Assembly (NCBI GenBank): GCA_900547645.1
Contig: URHP01000004.1
Coordinates: 1-45,743, forward strand
Length of the DNA: 45,743 nucleotides
Reading direction: 5' to 3'
Source: an uncultured Eubacteriales bacterium
GTDB lineage: Bacteria; Bacillota; Clostridia; Christensenellales; Borkfalkiaceae
Below, one piece after another: positions 9,201 through 17,200 of this stretch (its first letter is position 1; the number at the start of each line of letters is the position of its first letter). The position numbers and the translations under genes are program-made. The notes beneath the pieces were generated by a model. The model saw only the letters and a program-made list of their open reading frames with translations. It did not search any database and was not told the DNA's origin.

Positions 9201-10051
9201 ATGGTATAAACTTCGCCCGCGTTATAAGTGTTTTCTCCGTCGCTCCAGCCCACAAAGGCATATCCGTCGCGGGCAAACGTGTCTGCTGCGGCAAGCGTGA
9301 CCTGCGCGCCCGGCTTATATTCTGCCGCGGCAGGGATGTCCCCCGTCGCTTCGTCCGCACCGCGAGCATACGAGACGGTATAGGCCGTAAATGCGCGGTA
9401 GACCGTCAGCGTATAGACGGAAGTAGCGCCGTATTCGCCTGTGAGAATGAGATAGAAGACGTTTTCGCCGTCTTCGAGTACGCCCGAAGCGCCCGCCGCG
9501 ATCTTGGTGACGATCTCATGCTGCCCGAGAATATCGGAATACAGTTTCCACGTCCCGGCGGAAACCGTCACCTTATCCAGAAGCGGCACGCTGTCCGTAT
9601 TCTCATCGACGCGCATATAGATCTGTAATCCCTCTATGGTCGCGCCCTCCACCTGCGTAACGGCAGGCGGCGTCTCCGCATTTACAGTGACGGTGCAGGT
9701 CGCCGTCTTTCCGTTTCCCGACGCGGCGGTGATCGTCGCCGTCCCACGGGCGAGCGCATGCACCGTGCCCCCGTCCACCGAGACGACCGACGGCGCGGAA
9801 CTCGACCACGTCACGTTCCGGTCGCTCGCGTCGGCGGGCAGGACCGTTGCAACCAGCGTCGCCGATCCCCCTGCTTCCAACGTCAGCGTCTGACGGTCAA
9901 GCGTCACGGATTCGACCGCGATCTCCTGTTCGCCGCCCTGCTGCGACGGATCCTCGCCGGAATTGCACGCTGTAAAAAATACCGCGCACATCGCAAGGAT
10001 CGCCGCTGCAAGCGTCAGCCAAAGAACCCCTTTGCGTCTGTTTTTTGTCAT
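6287..10051 (-). CDS. giant SGNH-hydrolase lipoprotein with Big_2 and InlB-type repeats (1254 aa)
   Basis: A secreted, lipid-anchored, multidomain protein, probably a surface esterase or deacetylase acting on glycans. Domain order: signal peptide with lipobox FTAC (Cys29); a Big_2 domain at about 45-124; a beta segment at 130-220; three tandem 76-residue InlB/Listeria-Bacteroides repeats at about 223-447; a long unassigned region at 450-640; a beta-rich lectin-like domain at 640-850; an SGNH/GDSL hydrolase domain at about 856-1030; and a second beta-rich domain at 1055-1230. Catalytic blocks are visible: FLGDS (Ser863), HIGVND (Asn918) and DRFHFD (Asp1007, His1010). ATG at 10051 has AAGGGG upstream; an ATG at 10081 lies inside the -10 box and is excluded. 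Substrate is unknown; the lectin-like call is from pattern only. It has its own promoter and terminator. Confidence 0.88.
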   Translation of the reverse strand: MTKNRRKGVLWLTLAAAILAMCAVFFTACNSGEDPSQQGGEQEIAVESVTLDRQTLTLEAGGSATLVATVLPADASDRNVTWSSSAPSVVSVDGGTVHALARGTATITAASGNGKTATCTVTVNAETPPAVTQVEGATIEGLQIYMRVDENTDSVPLLDKVTVSAGTWKLYSDILGQHEIVTKIAAGASGVLEDGENVFYLILTGEYGATSVYTLTVYRAFTAYTVSYARGADEATGDIPAAAEYKPGAQVTLAAADTFARDGYAFVGWSDGENTYNAGEVYTMPEQDVTFTAQWEELTYELRYARGAYDATGSIPATAEYKAGEQVTLAAADTFTRDEYVFVGWNDGEDTYQAGEVYPMPARNVTLTAQWEEVTYTLSYARGADSATGEIPASSEHLESAVVTLLGADTFEREGYLFKGWSDGETIYEAGAVYIMPARDVTMTAQWESALPDGTELITSIPDSELITQAVCAGNTATAHWFAEYMATGLRFTVYVADTTPYIEEGSILLSDYVDITISKVQSVFGYSDGTIALTIDAEGNFVIRNLGTDQYVDDTGVTVMANYFTLEDKRVDGYKIVATVPYELTEVTAARKNAALCVGFANAVTDGGCEKIFDGTYGTRYDNVITYMALTEDNAFAENPYLAKGEFWGDGNENLIASSFWDLSGDDGTEDASVELMRDDNADNYLYIKNSNAKEFYAEVQLNVKGFGKDDLWPKFGMTVTTADGERGFFFYVDAIANYIGNAINTDSIDVGLATRSGAGAGKYIGYTTIGNLGGGATSADYQGDNYITLGIYRNGNFFRLYVQGRRCGEYTFDIAADDEVYVGLASFSLLLNAKGYSFETENLGDYEITQEDVDYLFLGDSYLNDGYWDSFWNTYRIRSAANLATDATEIADWQRQIGTVKQRYNPQKIVFHIGVNDIDNGASAQTVAADLDALIAAYRQAFPDAQIYWITIADNMLFQSEWADYHTVNAHMKDKSAEGNFYVIDVASLITPDENGDTMHWFCMDRFHFDVDGYSVFGKTVNEALGIARTQTGSGLGNVTAQGAPASYYTAGWEYDGGIWHNAGDFAGKIGAEAQLFISDAYAADIYAEARLSIASLYSTDYYSKAGILIASEQQSYFFFINLSTVNINLTGWDNNTGALTYRAAGEDWVWREADFFPGNGGYVGLGDEAYDYNDDPNAYKTLGVLKDGSDLYFFAGGKPVGGKIASKFAPEEKVTVSVFNFNVNMYAKDGYSTTDADLLAEKLALATGALS
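8711..9385 (-). repeat. three tandem InlB/Flg_new-type protein repeats
   Basis: Three in-frame units of about 76 codons (228 bp period) inside the SGNH lipoprotein. Each begins with a YARGA phrase, contains FVGW(S/N)DGE or FKGWSDGE, and ends with VT(F/L/M)TAQWE. They are diverged at DNA level but plainly homologous. Such repeats are surface stalk or spacer modules. Confidence 0.9.
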
Positions 10052-10079
10052 ACTTTTCCCCTTTTGATTTTTCCTTACC

Positions 10080-10108
10080 ATTATAGCATACCCCCCCTTT
10101 GTTGTCAA
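10080..10108 (-). promoter_or_regulatory. sigma-A promoter of the SGNH lipoprotein
   Basis: On the minus strand TTGACA (10108-10103), a 17-bp spacer containing seven G in a row, and TATAAT (10085-10080). It fixes the start codon at 10051. Confidence 0.92.
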
Positions 10109-10158
10109 GACCGCATGAGAAAATCGCGGAGGATATTTTGCATGCGTAATTCATGACA

Positions 10159-10213
10159 GGTCGCCCGCGACCGCGGTATGATCTGCGGAGCTGCGCACAT
10201 GCGCAGCTCCGCA
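10159..10213. repeat. two intergenic GC-rich palindromes
   Basis: GGTCGC-CC-GCGACC (10159-10172) is followed by a perfect 14-bp inverted repeat, TGCGGAGCTGCGCA / TGCGCAGCTCCGCA, with CA between the arms (10184-10213). No T-run follows on either strand, so these are not ordinary terminators. They lie between the khpA terminator and the lipoprotein promoter. Confidence 0.8.
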
Positions 10214-10224
10214 AAATCGCCGGC

Positions 10225-10254
10225 AAACAAAAACCCGCCGCACGGGCGGGTTTT
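10225..10254 (-). terminator. intrinsic terminator of the ylxM-ffh-rpsP-khpA operon
   Basis: The stem AAAACCCGCC / GGCGGGTTTT on the plus strand reads on the minus strand as a GC-rich hairpin followed by TTTTTGTTTG. It starts a few bases after the khpA stop codon. Confidence 0.88.
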
Positions 10255-10256
10255 GC

Positions 10257-10499
10257 TCACTCTGCCGAGCGTTCCTTGATCTCGACATTGTACTTTTTGG
10301 AATCCTTGGGCGTAGCGGCGCGCACCAGCGTGCGAAGCGCCTTGGCGATCTTGCCCTGCTTGCCGATCACCTTGCCCATGTCTGAATCGGACAAGAGCAC
10401 GGTCACGTTGACGGCGTCTTCCGTCTCTTCAACCTCGTAGGAGACATTCTCCTTGTCTTCGGCAAACTGCCCGACGATATACTTGATGAGTTCCAGCAT
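10257..10499 (-). CDS. khpA: KH-domain RNA-binding protein KhpA
   Basis: An 80-residue single KH domain protein of the KhpA/YlqC family; with KhpB it binds RNA in Firmicutes and influences cell division and elongation in some species. The GxxG loop is present in MGKVIGKQGKIAKALR (about residues 41-56). ATG follows AGGAGGAAATAAT. In most Firmicutes khpA is followed by rimM, trmD and rplS; here a terminator follows at once, so the operon ends with khpA. Confidence 0.95.
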   Translation of the reverse strand: MLELIKYIVGQFAEDKENVSYEVEETEDAVNVTVLLSDSDMGKVIGKQGKIAKALRTLVRAATPKDSKKYNVEIKERSAE

Positions 10500-10556
10500 A
10501 TTATTTCCTCCTGTATTTGCGGTGTGTTTGGAAAGAGGTTTGCTTTTTGATTGCCT

Positions 10557-11114
10557 TCAAACGGGAACGATCTCGTTTTCGGAGAACAATTTGCGGTATG
10601 CCTCACTCTCGCGCATGGCGGTATATTCCGCTCTTTCGACAAAGATAACCCTGCCGCTCAGCTGTTCCAGTTCCTGTAGCGTCGGAAGTACGGTGGACAG
10701 AAGCCGGGCGTGCTCATGATAAAATGCGTCCGCCCTGTCCTTCGGCATCTTTCCTGCAAAGTACTGCCGCACCGCCTCCCCGTCCTCCGTCAGATACAGT
10801 TCAATGAGAAAGGTATCCTTTTGCGTGGGAGCGGCGATGCGCTTTTTGCTGCCGCCATAGAAAACAGAGAGGAATTTTGCGCCTTCATAGAACGCGCGCT
10901 CCTCCTTTTCTTCCTGTTCGTGTGCCGCAAACTGCTCTTTCCGATCGCTGTTCCGCGAGAGCGTTATCCCGACGATCCCGAGCAGAATGAGCACAAGCGA
11001 AGCGATCCACAGAGCGATATTTGTCTCACCCTCCGCATTCAGACAGAATGCGGAGCATACGATCCCGCCGACCGCAAGAACAATGCTACCCCAGAACAAG
11101 ATACGCTGTTTCAT
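10557..11114 (-). CDS. membrane protein with two N-terminal helices, unknown function (185 aa)
   Basis: Not recognised as a named family. MKQRILFWGSIVLAVGGIVC opens a first membrane helix and a second follows at about residues 31-49 (IALWIASLVLILLGIVGI). An acidic helical cytosolic part follows (EQEEKEERAF). The C-terminal half has a mixed alpha/beta look, with FLIELYLTEDGEAVRQYFAG and VIFVERAEYTAMRES. The ATG at 11114 lies 30 bp after the rpsP stop; its ribosome site is a weak AGGG close to the start, which suggests low expression or coupling. It sits between rpsP and khpA, which are normally adjacent, so it is an insertion into a conserved operon. Its base composition is slightly more AT-rich than the neighbours. 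Confidence 0.75.
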   Translation of the reverse strand: MKQRILFWGSIVLAVGGIVCSAFCLNAEGETNIALWIASLVLILLGIVGITLSRNSDRKEQFAAHEQEEKEERAFYEGAKFLSVFYGGSKKRIAAPTQKDTFLIELYLTEDGEAVRQYFAGKMPKDRADAFYHEHARLLSTVLPTLQELEQLSGRVIFVERAEYTAMRESEAYRKLFSENEIVPV

Positions 11115-11143
11115 ATCCCTACGAAAAACGAGATACGGAGCGC

Positions 11144-11434
11144 TTACTTCTTTTTCTTCGTCTTGGTCTTGGAAGGCGAGAGCTTCGTCGGCTTCTCCAT
11201 GGCGCCCGAACGGATGAGAAGGCTGCGGACCGTCTCGGTGGGCTGAACACCCTTTGCAAGCCATTCCTTTGCCTTTTCCACATCCACGGTGAGCGTCACG
11301 GGCTCGGACTTGGGATCATAGAAACCGATCTTCTCGATATACTCGCCCGTTGCCGCCTTGCGCGCATCCACGACTACGATACGGTACACGGGGGACTTCT
11401 TGTCGCCCATGCGCACCAATCTCATTTTGACCAT
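11144..11434 (-). CDS. rpsP: 30S ribosomal protein bS16
   Basis: A 96-residue small-subunit protein. The N-terminus MVKMRLVRMGDKKSPVYRIV is the standard bS16 opening, followed by RKAATGEYIEKIGFYDP. The C-terminus extends into a lysine-rich tail (KTKTKKKK), longer than the roughly 80-90 residues typical of the family, as often seen in Clostridia. GGAGGTCAGG precedes the start. It is co-directional with ffh, 72 bp downstream of it. Confidence 0.97.
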   Translation of the reverse strand: MVKMRLVRMGDKKSPVYRIVVVDARKAATGEYIEKIGFYDPKSEPVTLTVDVEKAKEWLAKGVQPTETVRSLLIRSGAMEKPTKLSPSKTKTKKKK

Positions 11435-11506
11435 AAAACCTGACCTCCGAAATTTGTTTTTCTTTCTCTATATTCCGCCGCGCATCCGCGCGGAAGACGC
11501 ATTTTT

Positions 11507-12823
11507 TCAGAAGGGGAGCCGCATTCTGCCCTTGCCGCCCTTCATCTGCTTCATCAGCAGCTTTGTCTGTTCGAACTGCTTTAAAAGCTGGTTGATCTCC
11601 TGCACCGTCGTTCCCGAACCCAGCGCGATGCGGCGCTTTCTGGAAGAGTTGATGATCTGCGGATTATCGCGTTCCTTCGGCGTCATGGAAAGAATGATCG
11701 CACGCGTGCGCTCCATCTTCTTTTCGTCCAGATCGCCCTCTTTGATCTTCAGCTTGCTTCCGGGAAGCATGCCCATGAGCGCCGATGCGCCGCCCATCTT
11801 TTTCAGCGCTTCGAACTGCTGCAGATAGTCGGCAAGCGTGAAAGAGTTCTCGCGCATCTTGCGCTCCATCTCCTTCGCCTGCTGTTCGGAAACCGCCTCC
11901 TGCGCCTTTTCGATGAGGGAAAGCACGTCGCCCATGCCCAGAATGCGGGAAGCCATGCGGTCGGGATAGAAGGGCTCCAGATCGGTGAGCTTTTCCCCCA
12001 CGCCGATGAACTTGATGGGTTTTCCCGTGACCGCCTTGATGGAAAGGCAGGCGCCGCCGCGGGTGTCGCCGTCGAGCTTGGTGAGGATGACGCCCGTCAC
12101 GCCCAGCCGTGCGTTGAACGTCTCGGCAACGGTGACGGCGTCCTGTCCCGTCATGGCGTCCACCGTGAGCAGGATCTCGGTCACGCTGACGGCTTTTTCG
12201 ATCTCTTCCAGCTCCTTCATGAGCGCATCGTCGATGTGCAGCCGACCCGCGGTATCGATGACGACGGTATCGTAGCCCATTTTCAGCGCGTATTCCACCG
12301 CCTGTTTCGCCGTCTTGGGGGGCGCCTGCGTCCCCTTTTCAAAGACCTCGGTATCCGCCCGCTGCCCCACGATCTTCAGCTGTTCGATCGCGGCGGGACG
12401 GTAAATGTCGCAGGCGACGAGAAGCGGCTTTTTTCCCTGCTTTTTGAGGAGCAGGGCGAGCTTTCCGCACAGCGTCGTCTTGCCCGCGCCCTGCAAGCCG
12501 CACATCATGATGACCGTGGGCGGCTTGGGAGAAACTTCGAGTTTCGCGTTCCCCGATCCCATGAGCGCGACAAGCTCGTCGTTGACGATCTTGATGACCT
12601 GCTGCGCGGGATTGAGGGACTGCAGCACCTGCTGCCCGACCGCCTTTTCGGACACGTCGGCAATGAACTGCTTGGCAACTTTTATATTGACGTCCGCCTC
12701 AAGAAGGGCGATACGCACTTCGCGCATGGCGGAACGGATCTCAAGTTCCGTGAGCTTGCCGCGCTTGGTGAGTTTGCTGAAAATATGATTGAGCCGCTCG
12801 GACAAGGATGCAAACAGAGCCAT
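11507..12823 (-). CDS. ffh: signal recognition particle GTPase Ffh
   Basis: Ffh binds signal sequences on ribosomes together with 4.5S/6S RNA and delivers the complex to FtsY. The 438 residues show an N domain (1-90) and a G domain with G1 GLQGAGKTT (109-117), DTAGR, and TKLDGDTRGG. The methionine-rich M domain begins near 300, with the SGTTVQEINQLLKQFEQ RNA-binding region and a terminal MKQMKGGKGRMR. It starts 8 bp after the ylxM stop, whose TAG forms part of the AGGAGG ribosome site, so the two genes are closely coupled. The receptor gene ftsY is just upstream in a separate operon. Confidence 0.98.
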   Translation of the reverse strand: MALFASLSERLNHIFSKLTKRGKLTELEIRSAMREVRIALLEADVNIKVAKQFIADVSEKAVGQQVLQSLNPAQQVIKIVNDELVALMGSGNAKLEVSPKPPTVIMMCGLQGAGKTTLCGKLALLLKKQGKKPLLVACDIYRPAAIEQLKIVGQRADTEVFEKGTQAPPKTAKQAVEYALKMGYDTVVIDTAGRLHIDDALMKELEEIEKAVSVTEILLTVDAMTGQDAVTVAETFNARLGVTGVILTKLDGDTRGGACLSIKAVTGKPIKFIGVGEKLTDLEPFYPDRMASRILGMGDVLSLIEKAQEAVSEQQAKEMERKMRENSFTLADYLQQFEALKKMGGASALMGMLPGSKLKIKEGDLDEKKMERTRAIILSMTPKERDNPQIINSSRKRRIALGSGTTVQEINQLLKQFEQTKLLMKQMKGGKGRMRLPF

Positions 12824-12831
12824 AATTCCTC

Positions 12832-13212
12832 CTACGCAAGTTGATCGCGGTTGCTTTCAAAGAGCTTTTTCGCATCTTCGGAGTAATCGCGGGAAATCAG
12901 CGCCTGCACGTGCGCACACTGCTCCGCGGAGAGATTTTTCTCCGCCCATGAAGCGAGGTCCGTCATCAGAAGCGAGCATGCAAGCGAACTTTCCGCAAGA
13001 ATGCGGGAAAAGTGCAGCTTTTCCTCGTATTCCTCAAGCTGACGGCGCGCTTTGGAGAGCGTATCCGAAACGCTCTGCCGCGAACAGCCCTTCTGCTCGG
13101 CGATCTCGGCAAGGGACAGATCGCAGTTGAAGTACAGATCGGTCACTTCGCGCTGATGATCGGTGAGAAGCGGATTGTATATGTCCCACAGCCGTAAAAA
13201 GTGCAGATCCAT
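12832..13212 (-). CDS. ylxM: YlxM/p13-like HTH protein
   Basis: A 126-residue protein of the YlxM (p13) family, which resembles sigma-factor region 4 and is found almost always before ffh; it is reported to associate with the SRP pathway. The HTH segment is visible as LTDHQREVTDLYFNCDLSLA then IAEQKGCSRQSVSDTLSKAR (about residues 16-55). The C-terminal 50 residues are helical. GGAGGGGGAA precedes ATG. It is the first gene of the ffh-rpsP-khpA operon, driven by the promoter at 13233-13261. Confidence 0.92.
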   Translation of the reverse strand: MDLHFLRLWDIYNPLLTDHQREVTDLYFNCDLSLAEIAEQKGCSRQSVSDTLSKARRQLEEYEEKLHFSRILAESSLACSLLMTDLASWAEKNLSAEQCAHVQALISRDYSEDAKKLFESNRDQLA

Positions 13213-13232
13213 TTCCCCCTCCGTCCGGAAGC

Positions 13233-13261
13233 ATTATAGCGGAAATCAAAACGCCTGTCAA
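13233..13261 (-). promoter_or_regulatory. sigma-A promoter of the ylxM-ffh operon
   Basis: On the minus strand TTGACA (13261-13256), a 17-bp spacer and TATAAT (13238-13233). The -35 hexamer is part of the descending arm of the ftsY terminator hairpin. Confidence 0.92.
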
Positions 13262-13281
13262 GCATTTTTACTTGACAGGCG
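13247..13281 (-). terminator. terminator of the plsX-rnc-smc-ftsY operon, overlapping the next promoter
   Basis: A perfect 11-bp stem CGCCTGTCAAG / CTTGACAGGCG (13252-13262 with 13271-13281) has an 8-nt loop and is followed on the minus strand by TTTT. The distal arm contains the TTGACA of the ylxM promoter, so stop and restart share the same bases. Confidence 0.85.
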
Positions 13282-13320
13282 GAATAAATTTGCATAAGCG
13301 CAAATGGCAGGTGCATCCCC

Positions 13321-14217
13321 TTACAGAAATCCTTCCACGAACTGCTCGGCGTCGAACAGTTCCAGATCGTCGATCTTTTCTCCGACGCCTGCAAATACGA
13401 CGGGGATCTTCAGTTCGCCGCACAGCGAGAACACGAATCCACCCTTTGCCGTGCCGTCCAGCTTGGTGAGCACGATGCCGTCCAGCTCCACCGCTTCGTC
13501 GAAGATCTTCGCCTGGTTCATGGCGTTCTGTCCCGTCGTTGCGTCGAGCACAAGGAGTTTGACAAACTGCGCTTCCGGATACTCGCGCGTGACGACGCGG
13601 TCCATTTTCTGCAGCTCCTTCATGAGATTGTCCTTGACGTGCAGCCGTCCGGCGGTGTCCACGAGCACGACGTCCGTCCCGCGCGCCTTGGCGGAAGAGA
13701 CCGCGTCGAAGATGACCGCGGAAGGATCGCTCCCGTCCTCATGCTTGACGATGCGCACCTTTGCCCTGTTTGCCCAGATCTCCAGCTGATCGATCGCCGC
13801 CGCGCGGAAGGTATCCGCCGCCGCAATGGTCACGCTTTTGCCCTGACGCACGAACCAATTGGCGACTTTGCCGATGGTGGTCGTCTTGCCGACGCCGTTC
13901 ACCCCGACAAACATCACCACGCAGGGATACTGCCATTCGGGAACGGGCACTTCGTTCAGGGTGTCTTCGAGAATATCCTTCAGAAGGTCGGTGACAAACT
14001 GCTGGTCCTTCACCTTCTGCCCGATCGCTTCTTCGCGCACCTGTTCGACGACGTCCTCCGCCGTCCGCACGGATACGTCTGCGGAAATGAGGATCTCCTC
14101 CAGCTCGTCATAGAACGCTTCGCCGATCTTATCCTTTAAAAACAGCTGGCGCAGCTTGAGCGAAACGGAATCTTTGGTCTTCTTTAACGCATCGCGGATC
14201 TTTCCGAATAAACCCAT
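13321..14217 (-). CDS. ftsY: signal recognition particle receptor FtsY
   Basis: FtsY is the membrane-associated GTPase receptor for Ffh-ribosome complexes. The 298 residues form an NG domain with only a short N-terminal helix (MGLFGKIRDALKKTKD), as in most Firmicutes, in place of the long acidic A domain of E. coli. Motifs: G1 VGVNGVGKTTT (about 104-114), ADTFRAAAIDQL, DTAGRLHVKDNLM, and TKLDGTAKGG. The start is preceded by AAGGAGCTTGT. It follows smc by 16 bp and ends the plsX-rnc-smc-ftsY operon. Confidence 0.98.
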   Translation of the reverse strand: MGLFGKIRDALKKTKDSVSLKLRQLFLKDKIGEAFYDELEEILISADVSVRTAEDVVEQVREEAIGQKVKDQQFVTDLLKDILEDTLNEVPVPEWQYPCVVMFVGVNGVGKTTTIGKVANWFVRQGKSVTIAAADTFRAAAIDQLEIWANRAKVRIVKHEDGSDPSAVIFDAVSSAKARGTDVVLVDTAGRLHVKDNLMKELQKMDRVVTREYPEAQFVKLLVLDATTGQNAMNQAKIFDEAVELDGIVLTKLDGTAKGGFVFSLCGELKIPVVFAGVGEKIDDLELFDAEQFVEGFL

Positions 14218-14233
14218 ACAAGCTCCTTAAAAT

Positions 14234-17200
14234 TTACGCGATGACCGTATCCCCGCCCAGCTTTTCTTCGACTTCCGAGAGCTTGACGGAGACAACTTTC
14301 GAAACGCCCTTTTCCTCCATCGTCACGCCGAACAGGATGTCCGCCTGGTTCATGGTGGGCTTTCTGTGCGTAATGACGATGAACTGCGTTTCCTTGGAGA
14401 ATTTTTTGAGATACTTCGCGAAGCGGTCGACGTTGGCTTCGTCGAGCGCCGCTTCGATCTCGTCGAGGATACAAAACGGCATGGGGCGCGACTTGAGGAT
14501 GGCGAACAGAATGGCGATCGCCGTGAATGCACGCTCCCCGCCCGAAAGCAGCGAGATCTTGGAGAGCTTCTTCCCGGGGGGCGAGACGATGATCTCGATG
14601 CCCGCGTTCAGAGGATCGTCGCAGTCGGTATAGTCGAGCTGCATTTCCGCCTTGCCGCCGCCGAACAGTTCGCGGAAAATGTGCGTGAAGTTTTCGTTGA
14701 TCTCGTTGAACCCGTCGTCGAATTTTTTCTGCATCTCCGCCTTGAGTTCGTCGAGCACGGCGGTGAGGTCGGCAATGCCCTTGTCCAGGTCTTCCTTCTG
14801 CGTCTGCATCTCGGTGTAACGCGCAAGCAGGTTGTCGTAGTCCTCTTCCGCATTCTGGTTGATCGCGCCCAGGCTTCCGATCTGGCGCTTCAGGGTATTG
14901 ATGCGCGAAGACGCCTGCGCAATGTCGAAATTCTCGTCGCGCAGTTCCTGTGCGGTCTCGTAACTGAGCCCGTACGCCTCGTCGATGCGCTGCTTCATGT
15001 TTTCCAGGCTGGCTTCCGCCTTGGAGATCTCCAGTTCGCATTCGTGCTTGACTTCGGAGAGCGCCATCTGACGCGTCAGAAGCCCGCGCTTTTCTTCGGC
15101 AAGTTTGTTCTGATTTTCGGTGACGGCGCGCTTTTCGGCCTCGATCCCCGCAAGACGTTCGCGGAGTTTGTTGACCGTCGCCTGCTCTTCGTCGGTGAGC
15201 GCGGCGCGCTCCTCTTCCCGCTTGAGCTCTTCGATGCGCTGCTGCGTCTTTGCGATATTTTCGCGCGTCTCGTCCACTTTTTTGAGGAGCGCCGCCTTTT
15301 CTTCGCGCATGCGCGAGAGCGTCGCTTCATCCGCCTCGCGCGCGGACGCGATGGACGCCCCCTCTACGCGCAGGGCGCTCAGCTTGTCCAGCAGCTCGTC
15401 CCGCTCCTTTTTGAGCTTGTCCCCTTCCGCCTGCCGCGCAGAGGCTTCCGCAGCCGCCTCGGAACGGATCTTGGAGAGCAGCTCTTCGCTCTCCTCGGTG
15501 GAGAGCACCTCGTTTTTCAGATCGTCCGCCGTACGGTTGAGCCTGGCGAGCAGCGCCTCGTATTCCTCGATGTCGTGCCCCGCGTCGGAAAGCAGGCCTT
15601 CGAGCGTGGCGGCACGCTGGGAGAGCGCCGCAAAGGACGCCGCCTGCTCCTGCACCTTGAGACGGAATTTTTCATACGCCGCCTGCGCTTCCTCTACCTC
15701 GGCATCGCAGTCCGCCAGCGCCTTTTTGAGCTTTTCCATCGCCGCTTTCTTGCGCGCGATGCCCTCTTCGCACTCCTTGATGTGCCGTTCGCCCGCCAGA
15801 AGATTGCCGCTCTCCCTGCGCCGCGAACCGCCCGTCATCGCGCCCGAGGAGGCGATGGTATCGCCGTCGAGCGTAACGAGCTTGAACGAGCGCGGGTACT
15901 TGCGCGCGATGCGCGTGGCGTTGCCGATGGTATCGCAGATGAGCGTATTGTCGAGCAGATAGCGGACTATATTGGAATAGTACGGATCGTACTGCACGAG
16001 TTCGTCCGCCAGCCCGAGCGCGCCCTCTTCCCGGAGCGCCGCCTGCGCCTCCCTGCTGTTTCCGCGCGGACGCATGGCGTCCACGGGCAGGAAGGTGACG
16101 ATGCCCCCGTTCGTGCGCTTCAGATATTCGATGAGCCAGCGCGCATCCTCCTGCGTCGCCGTGACGAGGTTCTGCATCGCGCCGCCGATCGCCGTCTCGA
16201 CGGCGACTTCATACTGCTTTTCCGTGCGCACGATGTCCGCGATCGCACCGCGGATGCGCCTGCCGATCTCGGGATCGTTCTTTGCCGTCAGCTGGAGTTT
16301 GCGCACCGAATCGCGGTAGCCGTCAAACCTGTTTTTCAGGTTGACGTACATTTCAAGGTTGTTCTGCAGATTGAGGATGGACGTGTTGCAGTCCACCACG
16401 TCTTCGGACAGCTTCTGCCGCGATCGCTCGAGCGCGGAGATCTCGCCCTGCAGTTCCGCCTCGCGCTGCGGCTTTTCATTGAGGAACGTCTCGCACTTTC
16501 CGCGCTCTGCACTGCATTCCGCGATCTGCCGTTCGTATTCCTTTTTCCGGGCGCGCGCCTTCTCGAGCGCGGCATTCACTTCGCCGATGCGCTCGCCCAC
16601 GGCGTCCCTGCGCGCGGAAAGGCTGCCCGCGTTTGCGCGCACGTCCGCAAGATTTTCCACCGACGAAAGCTCGCTGGCGCGTTTTTCATCCGAAAGGCGC
16701 TCGAAGGCGGCGACGCGCGCCGACATTTCGGCGAGCCGCTTCTCCAACCCCGCGCACTCCTTTTCGATCTGCCCGGCGCGCGCGGCGTTCTCCTCCGCCC
16801 GCTTTGCGCCCGTCTTTTCCAGACGGTCGATCTCGGCGGTGCGGCGCAGAGAATATTCCACGTCGTCCGAAGCCGTGCGAAGCTGACGGTGATATGACTG
16901 AATGCGTTCGCTCAGCACCTTCGCCTCGCCCGTCTTGTGCTCCATGCCGACCTCAAAGAGGCGCAGCTTTTCGTTGAGCGAGCGGAGGTCTTCGTCCGCC
17001 TTGAAGATGGCTTCGCGCGCCGCGATCTCCTCGGCGTCGAGCGAAGTGAGCCGTTCCTCAACGGTGGAGAGCTGTGCGGATGCCTTCTCGATCTTTTCGC
17101 GCTGTTTGCCCGTCTCATAGGCAAAATTGTCGTATCGCGCAAGATAGGTGTTGACTTCCTCGTGCTTGAGCTGTTCGGAATAGGCGCGGTATTTTTTCGC

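Noticed and set aside
8711..9385. Three 228-bp repeats considered as a CRISPR or tandem DNA repeat
   Set aside because: They are diverged, in-frame protein repeats with no spacer structure. No CRISPR array was found anywhere in the window.
6008..9628. 1206-codon plus-strand open frame
   Set aside because: It is antisense to the SGNH lipoprotein, is rich in Arg/Ile/His in a way typical of GC-biased shadow frames, and has no domain pattern.
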